From: Chryseobacterium pennae | GTDB lineage: Bacteria > Bacteroidota > Bacteroidia > Flavobacteriales > Weeksellaceae | Direction of reading: 5' to 3' | Length of the DNA: 64,000 bases | NCBI RefSeq assembly: GCF_003385515.1 | Contig: NZ_QNVT01000002.1 | Location: forward strand, 248,001-312,000 | Notes under the pieces: generated by a model | Database searches by the model: none | Told to the model about the DNA's origin: nothing | Seen by the model: only the letters and a program-made list of their open reading frames with translations | Program-made: the position numbers and the translations under genes | In this document: positions 1 through 8,867 of the stretch, one piece after another | Position numbering within the stretch: position 1 is the stretch's first letter | How the letters are laid out: the number at the start of each line of letters is the position of its first letter

Positions 1-271
1 TCAATCAAAAGAATTTTAAATATGAATATTGATTTCTCTTAAAAATATGCAATATGAGAATCAATATAAAAGCTTATAGAATGAGGACTGAAAATGGTTT
101 TGATTTTGTAAACAATTAAGGTTTAAGCAATAAAAAGCACTTCAAAGGGACAGCCTTTCATCATTAAATCCTTCAATAACTTCCTTCTTCCAGCCCCCAG
201 TTTTCTTAATTAACAAAAAAGGATAAACAGTTTCCCGTTTATCCTTCTTGTATTATTTACATCAGAGAATC
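1..271. other. Intergenic left edge
   Basis: This AT-rich stretch holds no convincing gene. It contains the terminator of the pyrophosphatase gene (219-246). Around 176-200 there is a fragment resembling the degenerate repeat unit found at 29.2-29.5 kb (ATAACTTCC followed by a TCTTCCAGCC-like run). Confidence 0.5.
219..246 (-). terminator. Terminator downstream of ppa
   Basis: A 10-bp perfect stem (AAGGATAAAC / GTTTATCCTT) with an 8-base loop is flanked by an A-run on one side and T-rich sequence on the other. It sits 25 bases past the ppa stop codon. Confidence 0.75.
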
Positions 272-883
272 TTATCCTCCGAATTTATCTGCATAGTCTG
301 TTTGAGAAGCTTTGATTACTTTTCTAGCATGCTCAGCACCGTAAACCTCCTGAATTCTGCATTTTGCAGGCTCGTCCGGCAGGTTTTTATAGGTTAGGAA
401 ATAGTGCATCAATCTTTTTACTTCTGCTTCCGGTAACTCAGTAATATCTCTGAAGTGTCCGAAAGCATGGTCATTGATCATTACAGCAACAATTTTATCA
501 TCAGCTTCACCACCGTCAATCATTTTAAAACCACCGATTGGAATAGCTTCCATCAATAAACCTCCAGCGTGGATATTGTGAGAACTTAAAACACAAATAT
601 CAAGCGGATCATGATCTCCCATTGTTACATCAGTAGCCCCTGCTTCTACAGCAAGTCTCATCACTTCTTTATCACAATATGTTCTTGGAACAAAACCATA
701 CAAAGCCGGGATGATGTTAGAGAATTTCTGAGGCCTGTCTACTTTTAAATATCCTGTTTCTTTATCTACTTCATACTTAATAGTATCTGAAGGAACAATT
801 TCCACAAATACGTTTACAACATTTGGCGCATCTTCTCCTGCAGAAATTCCATGCCATGGATGTGCTTTAAAATTTGGAATCAT
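272..883 (-). CDS. ppa: Inorganic pyrophosphatase (family I)
   Basis: This soluble cytoplasmic enzyme hydrolyses pyrophosphate to two phosphates and so pulls biosynthetic reactions forward. The 203-residue protein carries the family I signature GDHDPLDICV at residues 89-98, with the metal-binding acidic residues D90, D92 and D95, and a second acidic cluster MIDGGEADDK at 121-130. Length is slightly above the bacterial norm of about 175 because of a short extended N-terminus. It lies 16 bases downstream of the membrane-anchored protein at 900-1412 and probably shares its promoter. Its own terminator follows at 219-246. Identification is secure. Confidence 0.95.
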   Translation of the reverse strand: MIPNFKAHPWHGISAGEDAPNVVNVFVEIVPSDTIKYEVDKETGYLKVDRPQKFSNIIPALYGFVPRTYCDKEVMRLAVEAGATDVTMGDHDPLDICVLSSHNIHAGGLLMEAIPIGGFKMIDGGEADDKIVAVMINDHAFGHFRDITELPEAEVKRLMHYFLTYKNLPDEPAKCRIQEVYGAEHARKVIKASQTDYADKFGG

Positions 884-899
884 TATTTATCTGTTATTT

Positions 900-1412
900 T
901 TAAGTTATTATTAAAATTTCTTTTCTTAAATCTTCTATTGTTTCAGCAACATAATCATTGCTTTCCATATAATTCATGATGAAAATGGTTTTGAACTCAT
1001 CCAGTTTCACTTCACCCTTCAACCCATCATAAGTCTTATGAAGAAGGTCAATAATGGCGTTTTTAGAGTCTACAATATTCTTCCATGAATTCTTTGTTAC
1101 ATAAAGCTGTTGGGAGGAATTGTACTCAAACTCTTCGTTGATCGCTTTTTCGGTAAGGAAAATAAACTCATGAACCGCCAATCCTCTATCAAATCGCTGA
1201 ATCAGGTTGGAAGGCTTTATTCTATCCAGAAACAAAGTCATTCTCTCATAAGAATGGGCTTTATTCTCTGAATTCGACTTCACGGTAAGTAATTTGAGTT
1301 CCTGGTTTTTAAGGGTAATATACGAGTGTACAAATTGTCTCAGCAAAACCAGAAAAGGAATTGCAATAATTAATGCAAATGCATACGGTAGGTATCCTGA
1401 AAGACTCGTCAT
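900..1412 (-). CDS. Membrane-anchored protein of unknown function
   Basis: I do not recognise a function; it may belong to a flavobacterial family of unknown function (possibly DUF7935). The first 25 residues form one hydrophobic segment, and the remaining 140 or so are charged and probably cytoplasmic. I place the start at the ATG at 1412 (beginning MTSLSGY, 170 residues). A longer frame from an upstream TTG exists, but that TTG lies inside the likely promoter -7 box at 1425-1432 and would not be transcribed. The gene sits 16 bases ahead of ppa, so the two are probably cotranscribed; nothing in the sequence links it to pyrophosphate. Confidence 0.75.
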   Translation of the reverse strand: MTSLSGYLPYAFALIIAIPFLVLLRQFVHSYITLKNQELKLLTVKSNSENKAHSYERMTLFLDRIKPSNLIQRFDRGLAVHEFIFLTEKAINEEFEYNSSQQLYVTKNSWKNIVDSKNAIIDLLHKTYDGLKGEVKLDEFKTIFIMNYMESNDYVAETIEDLRKEILIIT

Positions 1413-1424
1413 AATTTTAGGATG

Positions 1425-1432
1425 CAAAATTA
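1425..1432 (-). promoter_or_regulatory. Putative -7 box, TAATTTTG
   Basis: This matches the Bacteroidota TAnnTTTG element and lies 12 bases ahead of the ATG at 1412. It would drive the membrane protein and ppa, and it rules out the upstream TTG start. No clear -33 element was identified. Confidence 0.45.
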
Positions 1433-1448
1433 CTAATATTTTCTGATA

Positions 1449-2381
1449 TTACAGTTCAAATAATGCGGGTCTTTGTGTAACTTCATGGTAGCATACACTG
1501 TTTTCGTCAAAAAAGTGATATACCAGGCTTTTCCGGGTTCTGTTTTTATCAGTATGTGGCTCTCCCCCGTGAAGAATATTAGCATGCCAGATCAGCATAT
1601 CTCCTTTTTTCGCCCTGAAAATTTCTTTTTTCAAACCCAATTCTTTGACTTTATTTTCAAGAAATTCTTCATATGCCTTATAGCTTTTCTTCCCTATTTT
1701 TAAAGCAGTCCCTTCATTATCATAGTCAGAGTTCAGGAAATAAGGCAGTTTATGGCTTCCCGGAATATAATGCAATGCGCCATTGGTTTCATCTACATCT
1801 TCTAATGCAATCCATACTCCTAAAAGTCCTCCCAAAGGAAATGTTGTCATGTGAATACTGTCGGAATGGGTCTTCTGCTGGCTTCCGTTAATAAAATTGA
1901 TACTTTGAAACAATTTAGCCTTACCATCAAGCAAAACAGATAGAAATTCAAGGAAATTTTTATCGCTTCCGATATTTCTGAGAATTTCCGAATGGTGAAT
2001 CGCAAACATCAGTTTTCCACCGTAACGAAATTTTAAGGTTCCGTCTTTCATCAGCTTTTCAATCTCAAGATTGATATTTTCTGCTGTTTCCGGGGTAATA
2101 AAGTTTCTCAGGATCATGTAGCCGTTATCATCATAATGAAGAGCACTTTCTTTATTTTCTTCTGATAGTTTTTTAAAAAAGGCAGTAGAAGAAAGCTTTT
2201 CTTCAGTAATACTTCTTTCTGTCTGCGGAAGGTGTGAAAAATCTTTACTTGAAATGCTCGAAAAATAGCTTTTGCTGATCCCGTATTTTTTATATAATGG
2301 AATATTATGCTTTAATTTACTTTTTTTAAAGAAATTATAAAGCATATAGGATAATTTATAATTACGAATTTGTTGTAACAT
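1449..2381 (-). CDS. Phytanoyl-CoA dioxygenase (PhyH) family protein
   Basis: This is a predicted Fe(II)/2-oxoglutarate-dependent oxygenase of the PhyH superfamily, 310 residues. The facial triad is visible: H172-x-D174 in THSDSIH and H271 in ILHGGEPH, with R281 or R283 as candidate 2-oxoglutarate-binding arginine. The core begins near residue 84 (DDNGYMILRNF); the N-terminal 80 residues are basic and not part of the fold. No signal peptide is seen. The substrate cannot be read from sequence; the family hydroxylates many small molecules and lipids. It follows the GNAT-like gene by 73 bases on the same strand. Confidence 0.85.
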   Translation of the reverse strand: MLQQIRNYKLSYMLYNFFKKSKLKHNIPLYKKYGISKSYFSSISSKDFSHLPQTERSITEEKLSSTAFFKKLSEENKESALHYDDNGYMILRNFITPETAENINLEIEKLMKDGTLKFRYGGKLMFAIHHSEILRNIGSDKNFLEFLSVLLDGKAKLFQSINFINGSQQKTHSDSIHMTTFPLGGLLGVWIALEDVDETNGALHYIPGSHKLPYFLNSDYDNEGTALKIGKKSYKAYEEFLENKVKELGLKKEIFRAKKGDMLIWHANILHGGEPHTDKNRTRKSLVYHFFDENSVCYHEVTQRPALFEL

Positions 2382-2454
2382 GACGGTTATATAACTGTTA
2401 TAAAGGTACGGAATAATACTACATTAGAACCAATCTAAACAATGCTTTTTATCA

Positions 2455-3366
2455 TTAAAAAATCCTTCCTTTTAAAAATAAAGATCCTAATTTTTTAAAA
2501 AGGTCTTTTTTGGAACGCTCAATAATGGCATAAGGTTTCAACTCCGGGCGGAATCCTCTGAAAAACTCTTCTATATTTGGAATATCTCCCCCTTCAAAAT
2601 CAAAGATATGGGTTGCAATGGTTTCTTTAATCATCCGGTCAATCAGAACAGAAGCTCCGGATAGCTTTACATATTCTTTATCACTGAAATTCCCTAAAAG
2701 TGCCACCATACCACAGTCTGAATAAGTAGCAATAACATTGATGATTTTCCCTTGATAATAGAAAGCTAGAAACTTCAGATATTTCAGACTGTAGAAAGTT
2801 TCATAGATATCCATAAATCCGGCTAGATCACTTTCTTTACTCAATCCTATAATATTGGATTCTATAAAAGGTTTCACTTCACCATAAGAAACGCTTCTCA
2901 ATTCCGAATGATCACAAACTTCCTGATCCAGCCTCAGTTTTCTCTTCCTTTTGGGTGAATATCTTGCATAAACATCCTCATAGGCATCAGGATAAATCAA
3001 AAAATTTTTCTTTATTCTGAACGGTGTACGAAGCTCATTGCCATCATTAAAAGGATATGCTCTTATCAGATAGTGACTTTCCAGATAATCTAAAAATTTC
3101 TCATTAAGATTCACATCATCCTTTTCGGAAAAAACTCCTAACTGTTGACAAAGCTTAGGATTATGAACTATTTTGACACCATATTTCCTCACAAAAGGAA
3201 CGGGCATTACTGCTTCATAATCGTTATATACAAGTATTTCCCACTGTTTCGGTGCAGTGGTATCCAAAAAGTCTTTTGCAGCAGAGTATTTTCTTTGTTC
3301 AGAACGGTCTAAACACTGAGAATATTTCACAAAATCAATTTCATTGTATTTCAATCTTCTAATCAT
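2455..3366 (-). CDS. GNAT/FemAB-like acyltransferase-fold protein
   Basis: The 303-residue cytoplasmic protein has the two-lobed look of FemAB/GNAT-like proteins of Bacteroidota. The C-terminal lobe contains a hydrophobic strand with GASVLIDRMI, then FDFEGGDIPNIEEFFRGF, a motif typical of FemAB-type acyltransferases that attach amino acids or acyl groups. A basic stretch (YSPKRKRKLRLDQ, about residues 136-148) precedes it. No substrate is evident. Its start overlaps the radC stop by 4 bases, so translation is probably coupled. The fold assignment rests on motif appearance only. Confidence 0.65.
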   Translation of the reverse strand: MIRRLKYNEIDFVKYSQCLDRSEQRKYSAAKDFLDTTAPKQWEILVYNDYEAVMPVPFVRKYGVKIVHNPKLCQQLGVFSEKDDVNLNEKFLDYLESHYLIRAYPFNDGNELRTPFRIKKNFLIYPDAYEDVYARYSPKRKRKLRLDQEVCDHSELRSVSYGEVKPFIESNIIGLSKESDLAGFMDIYETFYSLKYLKFLAFYYQGKIINVIATYSDCGMVALLGNFSDKEYVKLSGASVLIDRMIKETIATHIFDFEGGDIPNIEEFFRGFRPELKPYAIIERSKKDLFKKLGSLFLKGRIF

Positions 3367-4040
3367 AATAATCCTGCGTCTGAAAAGCTAAAATAGGAAT
3401 TCTGTGTAATGATAATATGGTCTAAAAGCTGGATGCTTAATACTTTTCCCGCTTCTTTTATTTTTTGTGTAATGTTAATATCTTCTTTGCTTGGTTTAAG
3501 GCTTCCTGAAGGATGGTTATGGGCAATAATCACTCCTGTTGAAAAATGTTCAAGGGCTGTTTTAAACAGCACCCTCACGTCTACAATAGACTGACTGATT
3601 CCTCCCTGGGTAAGCTGCGAAATATGTATCACCTTATTGCTGTTATTCAGAAAAATGGCCCAAAATTCTTCAGTTCTTAAATCTGATAACTGGTTTTTTA
3701 GAATTGCATAAGCATCATGACTGTTACCGATAATTGATTTTTCAGGAATTTCCTGTCCGGCTCTTCTTCTTCCGATTTCAAGCGCTGTAATAATAGAAAT
3801 AGCTTTTGCTTCTCCTATGCCTTTGAATTTCATCAGATCCTGAACAGAAAGTAAGCTTAGCTGATGCCAGTTATTATTGACGGATGCTAAAATTTTCCTT
3901 GACAGTTCCAAAACGCTCTCTTCCCTATTTCCGCTTCCCATAATAATGGCTAAAAGTTCAGAATCGGAAAGTGCACTCTTACCTTTTTGCAAGAATTTTT
4001 CCCGGGGTCTGTCGTCTTCTGCCAAAAATTTCAAGGACAT
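3363..4040 (-). CDS. radC: RadC family JAB-domain protein
   Basis: The 225-residue protein carries an N-terminal helix-hairpin-helix segment (LMKFKGIGEAKA, residues 69-80) and a C-terminal JAB1/MPN metalloprotease-like domain with the conserved HNHPSG motif (H174 and H176) and downstream D187, the usual zinc ligands. This is the standard RadC architecture and length. Despite the historical name, a role in DNA repair is not established, and the biochemical activity of the family is unclear. It sits between an L,D-transpeptidase-like gene (21-base gap) and the GNAT-like gene (4-base overlap). Confidence 0.92.
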   Translation of the reverse strand: MSLKFLAEDDRPREKFLQKGKSALSDSELLAIIMGSGNREESVLELSRKILASVNNNWHQLSLLSVQDLMKFKGIGEAKAISIITALEIGRRRAGQEIPEKSIIGNSHDAYAILKNQLSDLRTEEFWAIFLNNSNKVIHISQLTQGGISQSIVDVRVLFKTALEHFSTGVIIAHNHPSGSLKPSKEDINITQKIKEAGKVLSIQLLDHIIITQNSYFSFSDAGLL

Positions 4041-4061
4041 AGAATTAAGATAAATTATAGG

Positions 4062-4640
4062 TTAATAGAAAGTGTATAAGATAATAGGTTTCTCTGATTT
4101 GTCAATATATTTTGCTGTTTCTTTAAAAGCATTGATTGAAAGCATTGGGCATCCCAGGCTCAAAGTGGCAGGTTTTTCCGATTCTACATCAGAAACACTA
4201 CTAAAGGAATGCAAGACAATAGCTCTCAGCATCGCATTATCATTGGTAGGATCCAGTCCTTTTAAGCGGTAAGCTTTTCCAAATTGTCCAACATAGCTTC
4301 CTCCAACTGCATATTTCCCAAGGGAAGACTGATAAGACCCCTCAACATTACTGAATTTCAAAGCATTTGATCCCGAAATTACTGAACCGGAGCCATGAGC
4401 AACAATTGCTTTTTGTACTATTTTATTATTTTTCAGGTCGTAAATGAAGTAACGGTATTTTCCGGATGGAATTTTAAAGTTAATAAAAATGGCCAGATCC
4501 TGATTGTAGGCTTTATCTTTAATAAAAGTTTTAATTTCTGAAATTCTGGATTGGGGTATACCCAATACTTCTACCTGCTGAGATTCAGCTTTTGAGCAGG
4601 AAACTAAAAGTATAAAAAGAAAAATAAAGTGTTTCATCAT
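4062..4640 (-). CDS. L,D-transpeptidase-like catalytic domain lipoprotein
   Basis: The 192-residue protein starts with a hydrophobic signal and a lipobox (LLVSC, Cys15), so it is probably a lipoprotein. The C-terminal half resembles the murein L,D-transpeptidase catalytic-domain family: H144 (VLHSFSS) and the catalytic-type motif SLGCPMLS with C164, equivalent to the SxGC motif of YkuD enzymes. Such enzymes crosslink peptidoglycan or attach proteins to it through 3-3 bonds in the periplasm. The gene lies 13 bases after the ABC ATPase. Two adjacent ATG codons at its 5' end make the exact start uncertain by one residue. Confidence 0.8.
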   Translation of the reverse strand: MMKHFIFLFILLVSCSKAESQQVEVLGIPQSRISEIKTFIKDKAYNQDLAIFINFKIPSGKYRYFIYDLKNNKIVQKAIVAHGSGSVISGSNALKFSNVEGSYQSSLGKYAVGGSYVGQFGKAYRLKGLDPTNDNAMLRAIVLHSFSSVSDVESEKPATLSLGCPMLSINAFKETAKYIDKSEKPIILYTFY

Positions 4641-4653
4641 ATGTGTAAGAAGG

Positions 4654-5322
4654 CTATTCTATAATCATTCCATCTTTCATAACGAGCTTACGGTCGGTAA
4701 TTTCAGCCAGATTCGGGTTGTGGGTTACAATCACAAAGGTTTGATTATACTTATCTCTAAGGTCAAAAAACAGCCTGTGAAGGTCATCCGCATTTTTTGA
4801 GTCCAGGTTTCCCGTAGGTTCATCAGCAAAGATAATTTTTGGTGAATTGATTAAAGCTCTTGCTACAGCTACCCTTTGTGCTTCTCCACCGGAAAGCTGA
4901 TTGGGTTTATGATTCAGTCGTTGTTCAATTTTAAGATCCTCAAATAGGGCATATGCCTTCTCCATGGCCTCTCTTTCATTAGCTCCCGCAATTCTGGTAG
5001 GAAGCAAAACATTTTCCAAAGCAGTAAACTCAGGAAGCAGCTGATGAAACTGAAATACAAAACCGATATTCTGGTTTCTGAATTTTGATAACTGTTTGTC
5101 ATTCATATTGATAAATGATTCTCCTGCAATCTCAATTTCAGTATCATATTTCCCGGATTGAGTAGGATGATCTAAAGTTCCCAAAATCTGCAGTAATGTT
5201 GACTTACCTGCACCGGATTCTCCTACAATAGAAACCACTTCCCCTACTTTGATGTGAATATCAACTCCTTTCAGTACTTCTAAATTCCCATAAGATTTAT
5301 GGATATTTCTCGCTTTAATCAT
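4654..5322 (-). CDS. ABC transporter ATP-binding protein, LolD/MacB type
   Basis: A complete 222-residue ABC ATPase. Walker A is GESGAGKST (34-42), followed by a Q-loop ([19 protein letters not shown]), the signature [15 protein letters not shown], and Walker [13 protein letters not shown]. The QLLPEFTA and EPTGNLDS signatures place it in the LolD/FtsE/MacB class, which powers lipoprotein release or peptide efflux with FtsX-type membrane partners. No permease gene is adjacent, so the partner must lie elsewhere. It may head the minus-strand run ABC, L,D-transpeptidase, radC, GNAT-like. Confidence 0.9.
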   Translation of the reverse strand: MIKARNIHKSYGNLEVLKGVDIHIKVGEVVSIVGESGAGKSTLLQILGTLDHPTQSGKYDTEIEIAGESFINMNDKQLSKFRNQNIGFVFQFHQLLPEFTALENVLLPTRIAGANEREAMEKAYALFEDLKIEQRLNHKPNQLSGGEAQRVAVARALINSPKIIFADEPTGNLDSKNADDLHRLFFDLRDKYNQTFVIVTHNPNLAEITDRKLVMKDGMIIE

Positions 5323-5391
5323 GAGTCAAAAATAGTAACATATTGTTGATTTTACAACAAATTGTCATAACATTATTTGTATTAAAACAAA

Positions 5392-5414
5392 AAACCTCCC
5401 AAATTGGGAGGTTT
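5392..5414 (-). terminator. Terminator downstream of pdhC
   Basis: A 10-bp stem (AAACCTCCCA / TGGGAGGTTT) with a 3-base loop lies 20 bases past the pdhC stop, with A- and T-runs on its flanks. Confidence 0.8.
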
Positions 5415-5434
5415 TATTATTTTCATTCTAGAAA

Positions 5435-7033
5435 TTACAGTAACAAAGTTAATGGATTTTCTAAATATGTTCTTAAAGTTTGTAAGAATTGAGCGCCTGT
5501 AGCTCCATCTACCACTCTATGGTCACATGCTAATGAAAGCTTCATTGTGTTACCCACTACAATCTGACCATCCTTAACGATTGGTTTCTCAATGATTGCT
5601 CCTACTGAAAGGATTGCAGAGTTTGGTTGGTTGATGATACTTGTAAACGTTTCAATTCCGAACATTCCAAGGTTAGAGATAGAGAATGTAGATCCTTCCA
5701 TTTCATTAGCCTTAAGACCTTTGCTCTTAGCTCTTGAAGCCATATCTTTTACAGATGCAGAGATCTGAGTGTAAGACATCTGGTCAGTATTCTTCAATAC
5801 AGGAACTACCAGTCCGTCAGGAATAGCTACAGCCACTCCAACGTTAATATTTCCTCTGTGAATGATCTTATCACCTGCCCAGCTTGAATTTACCTGAGGG
5901 TGCTTTCTTAAAGCAATAGCTGTTGCTTTAATGATCATATCGTTGAATGAAATCTTCGTATCTGGAATAGAATTGATCTCTTTTCTAGCTTCGATCGCTT
6001 TATCCATGTTGATTTCAACCATAAGATAATAGTGCGGAGCAGAGAACTTACTTTCAGAAAGACGTTTTGCAATAATATTTCTTACCTGTGAGTTTTGAGT
6101 CTCTGTATCTTCTCCCTGTACGAAGTTTACCGCAACCTGAGCAGCAGCGCTTGCAGCCGGAGCTGAAGCAGCTGGTTTTGCAGCTGGCTGATAGTTTTCA
6201 ATATCTTTTTTAACGATTCTTCCATTTTCACCTGAGCCTTGAACAGCATTGATATCAACTCCTTTATCCTGAGCCATTTTCTTAGCCAATGGAGAAATTG
6301 CCACTCTGTCAGAAGATGAAGTGTTAGCAGCCGGAGCAGCTTTTTCTTCGGTTTTAGCTTCTGCTTTCTGTTCAGCTGGTTTCTCTGATGCCGGAGCTGC
6401 TGCTTTAGGAGCTCCTACTGCTGAAACATCTGTTCCTGCAGGGCCAATAATTGCCAATACTGTGTCAACCGGAGAAGCACCACCTTCTTCCACACCTTGC
6501 TTCAATAGTACACCATTGAACTCAGATTCGAAATCCTGTACTGCTTTATCTGTTTCGATTTCAGCAAGAAGATCACCTTCTTTTACTGTATCGCCAACAT
6601 TTTTGTGCCATTTAGCAACCTTCCCTTCTGTCATTGTATCAGAAAGTCTAGGCATTGTAATCACTTCTACTCCTGCCGGAACTTCTGCGGAAGCAGTTTC
6701 CACAGCTTCTGCTTTAGGCTGTTCTTCTGATTTTGTTTCTTCAGCACCTGCAGCCGGAGCAGCAGCTCCACCTGTTAATCCTGAAATATCTTCTCCTTCA
6801 TTACCAATAATTGCTAAAACTGAATCTACAGCAGCTGTGGCACCTTCTTCTACACCAATGTATAAAAGGGTTCCTTCTATTTCAGATTCGAAATCCTGAA
6901 CTGCTTTATCAGTTTCAATTTCAGCTAAAATATCTCCTTCCTTTACTTTATCTCCTACTTTTTTATGCCATTTCGCCACCTTACCTTCCGTCATAGTATC
7001 GGAAAGGCGGGGCATCGTAATTACTTCTGCCAT
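5435..7033 (-). CDS. pdhC: Pyruvate dehydrogenase E2, dihydrolipoamide acetyltransferase
   Basis: The E2 core transfers acetyl groups from E1 to coenzyme A. The 532-residue protein has two lipoyl domains with near-identical ETDKAVQDFES motifs; the lipoylated lysines are K43 and K163. Alanine/proline/glutamate-rich linkers separate them, followed by a peripheral subunit-binding domain (about 242-282, RVAISPLAKKMA) and the catalytic domain with DHRVVDG at 504-510 (catalytic His505). The two lipoyl domains are so alike that they look like a recent internal duplication. It is 84 bases downstream of pdhA; E1-beta and E3 are not in the window. Confidence 0.94.
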   Translation of the reverse strand: MAEVITMPRLSDTMTEGKVAKWHKKVGDKVKEGDILAEIETDKAVQDFESEIEGTLLYIGVEEGATAAVDSVLAIIGNEGEDISGLTGGAAAPAAGAEETKSEEQPKAEAVETASAEVPAGVEVITMPRLSDTMTEGKVAKWHKNVGDTVKEGDLLAEIETDKAVQDFESEFNGVLLKQGVEEGGASPVDTVLAIIGPAGTDVSAVGAPKAAAPASEKPAEQKAEAKTEEKAAPAANTSSSDRVAISPLAKKMAQDKGVDINAVQGSGENGRIVKKDIENYQPAAKPAASAPAASAAAQVAVNFVQGEDTETQNSQVRNIIAKRLSESKFSAPHYYLMVEINMDKAIEARKEINSIPDTKISFNDMIIKATAIALRKHPQVNSSWAGDKIIHRGNINVGVAVAIPDGLVVPVLKNTDQMSYTQISASVKDMASRAKSKGLKANEMEGSTFSISNLGMFGIETFTSIINQPNSAILSVGAIIEKPIVKDGQIVVGNTMKLSLACDHRVVDGATGAQFLQTLRTYLENPLTLLL

Positions 7034-7117
7034 AATCTATATTGATTTGAGATTCGAGATTTGAGATTTGAGATTTCAGAAATTTCAAACTTCAAATTTC
7101 AAATTAATTTTTATTTT
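7034..7117. repeat. Degenerate GAGATTT repeats between pdhA and pdhC
   Basis: On the plus strand, three near-copies of GAGATTTGAGATTT-like units are followed by an inverted run (AAATTTCAAACTTCAAATTTCAAA). The segment can form an imperfect AT-rich hairpin. No gene is present. A role in setting the ratio of E1 to E2 is possible but unsupported. Confidence 0.5.
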
Positions 7118-8119
7118 TTAGTTTTCTAATTTGTCTAAGAATGGATAATCTTCCTGAGCATACACATACTCATAAATTTTCTCAACATCCGGATATGGAG
7201 AATTTTCCATGAATTCGATGCACTCTTCAACAAAGTCTCTTGACTTGTTATCCATAACTTCCAATTCAGCTTCTGTAGCCCATCCGTTTTCAAGAATTCT
7301 GTGTTTCACCAATTCGATTGGGTCATCATTCTTGTGAACAGCTACTTCTTCTTTAGATCTATAAGGCTCAGCGTCAGACATAGAGTGTCCTCTGTAACGG
7401 TAAGTTCTTGCTTCGATAAACGTTGGTCCGTCTCCTCTTCTTGCTCTTTCGATAGCTTCGTAAGCAGCTTCCGCTACTTTTACAGGATCCATTGCATCTA
7501 CAGCAAGACAAGGCATTTCGTATCCTAATCCTAATTTATAGATATCTTCGTGGTTGGCTGTTCTTTTTACAGAAGTTCCCATGGCGTATTGGTTGTTTTC
7601 TACCACAAATACTACAGGAAGTTTCCAGTTCATTGCCATGTTGAATGTTTCATGTAATGAACCTTGTCTTGCAGCACCATCTCCGAAGAAACAGATATTT
7701 ACAGCTTTTCTGTCAAAATATTTATCTGCAAAAGCAATACCTGCTCCCAAAGGAATTTGTCCTCCAACAATACCATGACCTCCGTAGAAACGGTGCTCTT
7801 TACTGAAAATGTGCATAGATCCACCCATACCTCCGGATGTCCCTGTAGCTTTACCACAAAGTTCAGCCATGATTCTCTTAGGATCTACTCCCATCGCCAT
7901 TGGATGAATGTGACATCTGTAAGCAGTAATCATACTGTCTTTAGTAAGGTCCATTGCATGTGTAAATCCGGCAGGGATTGCTTCCTGACCATTATACAAA
8001 TGTAAAAATCCTCTGATCTTTTGTTTTAGGTAAAGAGAACGGCATTTGTCTTCAAACCTTCTCCACATTGTCATATCTTCATACCACTTCAGGTATACCT
8101 CTTTAGAAAATTCTTTCAT
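7118..8119 (-). CDS. pdhA: Pyruvate dehydrogenase E1 component, alpha subunit
   Basis: With the beta subunit this thiamine-diphosphate enzyme decarboxylates pyruvate and acetylates the lipoyl arms of E2. The 333-residue protein shows the thiamine-diphosphate motif running from GDG (146-148) to NN (175-176) and the regulatory-loop region YRYRGHSMSDAEPYRSKEE typical of E1-alpha. It heads a pdhA-pdhC transcription unit with a TAATTTTG box at 8157-8164. The beta subunit is not adjacent, an arrangement also found in other flavobacteria as far as I know. Confidence 0.95.
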   Translation of the reverse strand: MKEFSKEVYLKWYEDMTMWRRFEDKCRSLYLKQKIRGFLHLYNGQEAIPAGFTHAMDLTKDSMITAYRCHIHPMAMGVDPKRIMAELCGKATGTSGGMGGSMHIFSKEHRFYGGHGIVGGQIPLGAGIAFADKYFDRKAVNICFFGDGAARQGSLHETFNMAMNWKLPVVFVVENNQYAMGTSVKRTANHEDIYKLGLGYEMPCLAVDAMDPVKVAEAAYEAIERARRGDGPTFIEARTYRYRGHSMSDAEPYRSKEEVAVHKNDDPIELVKHRILENGWATEAELEVMDNKSRDFVEECIEFMENSPYPDVEKIYEYVYAQEDYPFLDKLEN

Positions 8120-8435
8120 GTGTTAGCTCTTGCTTTTTTATGATGAAATAGTTGAGCAAAATTATGAAAAAAACTTTGTTTTTATTGTATGCATAAGTAA
8201 CTTTTCCTTTTTTCTCTAAAATCTATTTGCAGGCGGAACAGATTATTCTTAATTTTCGACCCTTAGAACCCCCCATAAAACAGCAATTTGTCTGTTATTT
8301 TCTTATTGCAATACATAAGAAATCAGCCTGTCAGTATAGTCTTCCGGGCATCATAAATGAAACAGACTATCAAAAAACCACTTGATTTTATTCCCTTCCT
8401 CTTTCCTCTTTAATTATTGTTAACATATCTTTTGG
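8120..8435. other. Intergenic region upstream of pdhA
   Basis: No gene is supported in these 316 bases. The pdhA-proximal end carries the -7 box at 8157-8164. The remainder is AT-rich, with a pyrimidine-rich run near 8390-8415. Confidence 0.5.
8157..8164 (-). promoter_or_regulatory. Putative -7 box of pdhA, TAATTTTG
   Basis: A perfect TAnnTTTG match lies 37 bases ahead of the pdhA ATG. No convincing TTG -33 element was found at the usual spacing. Confidence 0.5.
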
Positions 8436-8867
8436 TTATTTCAACAGCTTCTTTTCCGGTGAAAAATCTGTAAGCTTCAGTGTTCTGTCTTCAATATTAT
8501 TGACGAAATCACCATGTAGTTTTGCGGTCTGAACCTTAATCTCTTTCCATTCTTTATCTGCCATAAAACCCTGCCATGCTATTTCCATTGTGTTTTCATC
8601 CTTCCATTCCAGCAGATAGACAAACTCTTTTTTTTCTTCAGACTCTGACTCCCAGATTGACACAATATTGAATCCATACTTTTTCATAATTCTCAAGGCA
8701 TGATCTCTGAACCGGTCTAAAAACACCTATCTGTTTTCTTTTGGAATTTCATAAATTCTCAACTGGTGAACAGGAAGTTGTGAGGGCGAAGAATCTGTTG
8801 AAGAATAAGTTTGTTCGAAAACAAATCCACCAAGAACAAATATGAATAATGTAAATAGTTGTTTCAT
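8436..8867 (-). pseudogene. NIPSNAP-family protein gene interrupted by an in-frame TAG
   Basis: Reading from the ATG at 8867 gives a signal-peptide-like start (MKQLFTLFIFVLGGFVF), then VHQLRIYEIPKENR, a TAG stop at 8727-8729 (codon 47), and the same frame continues VFLDRFRDHALRIMKKYGF through to a normal stop at 8436. Across the stop the sequence reads as one NIPSNAP (ferredoxin-like dimeric barrel) domain, starting HQLRIYE and ending LTDFSPEKKLL. The TAG could derive from CAG by one substitution. A GTG directly after the stop gives an open 96-codon frame, but that product would lack the first strand and the signal peptide. The function of the family is poorly known. Confidence 0.8.

Noticed and set aside
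6321..6899. 192-codon plus-strand frame opposite pdhC
   Set aside because: Shadow of the alanine/proline-rich linkers and duplicated lipoyl domains of pdhC.
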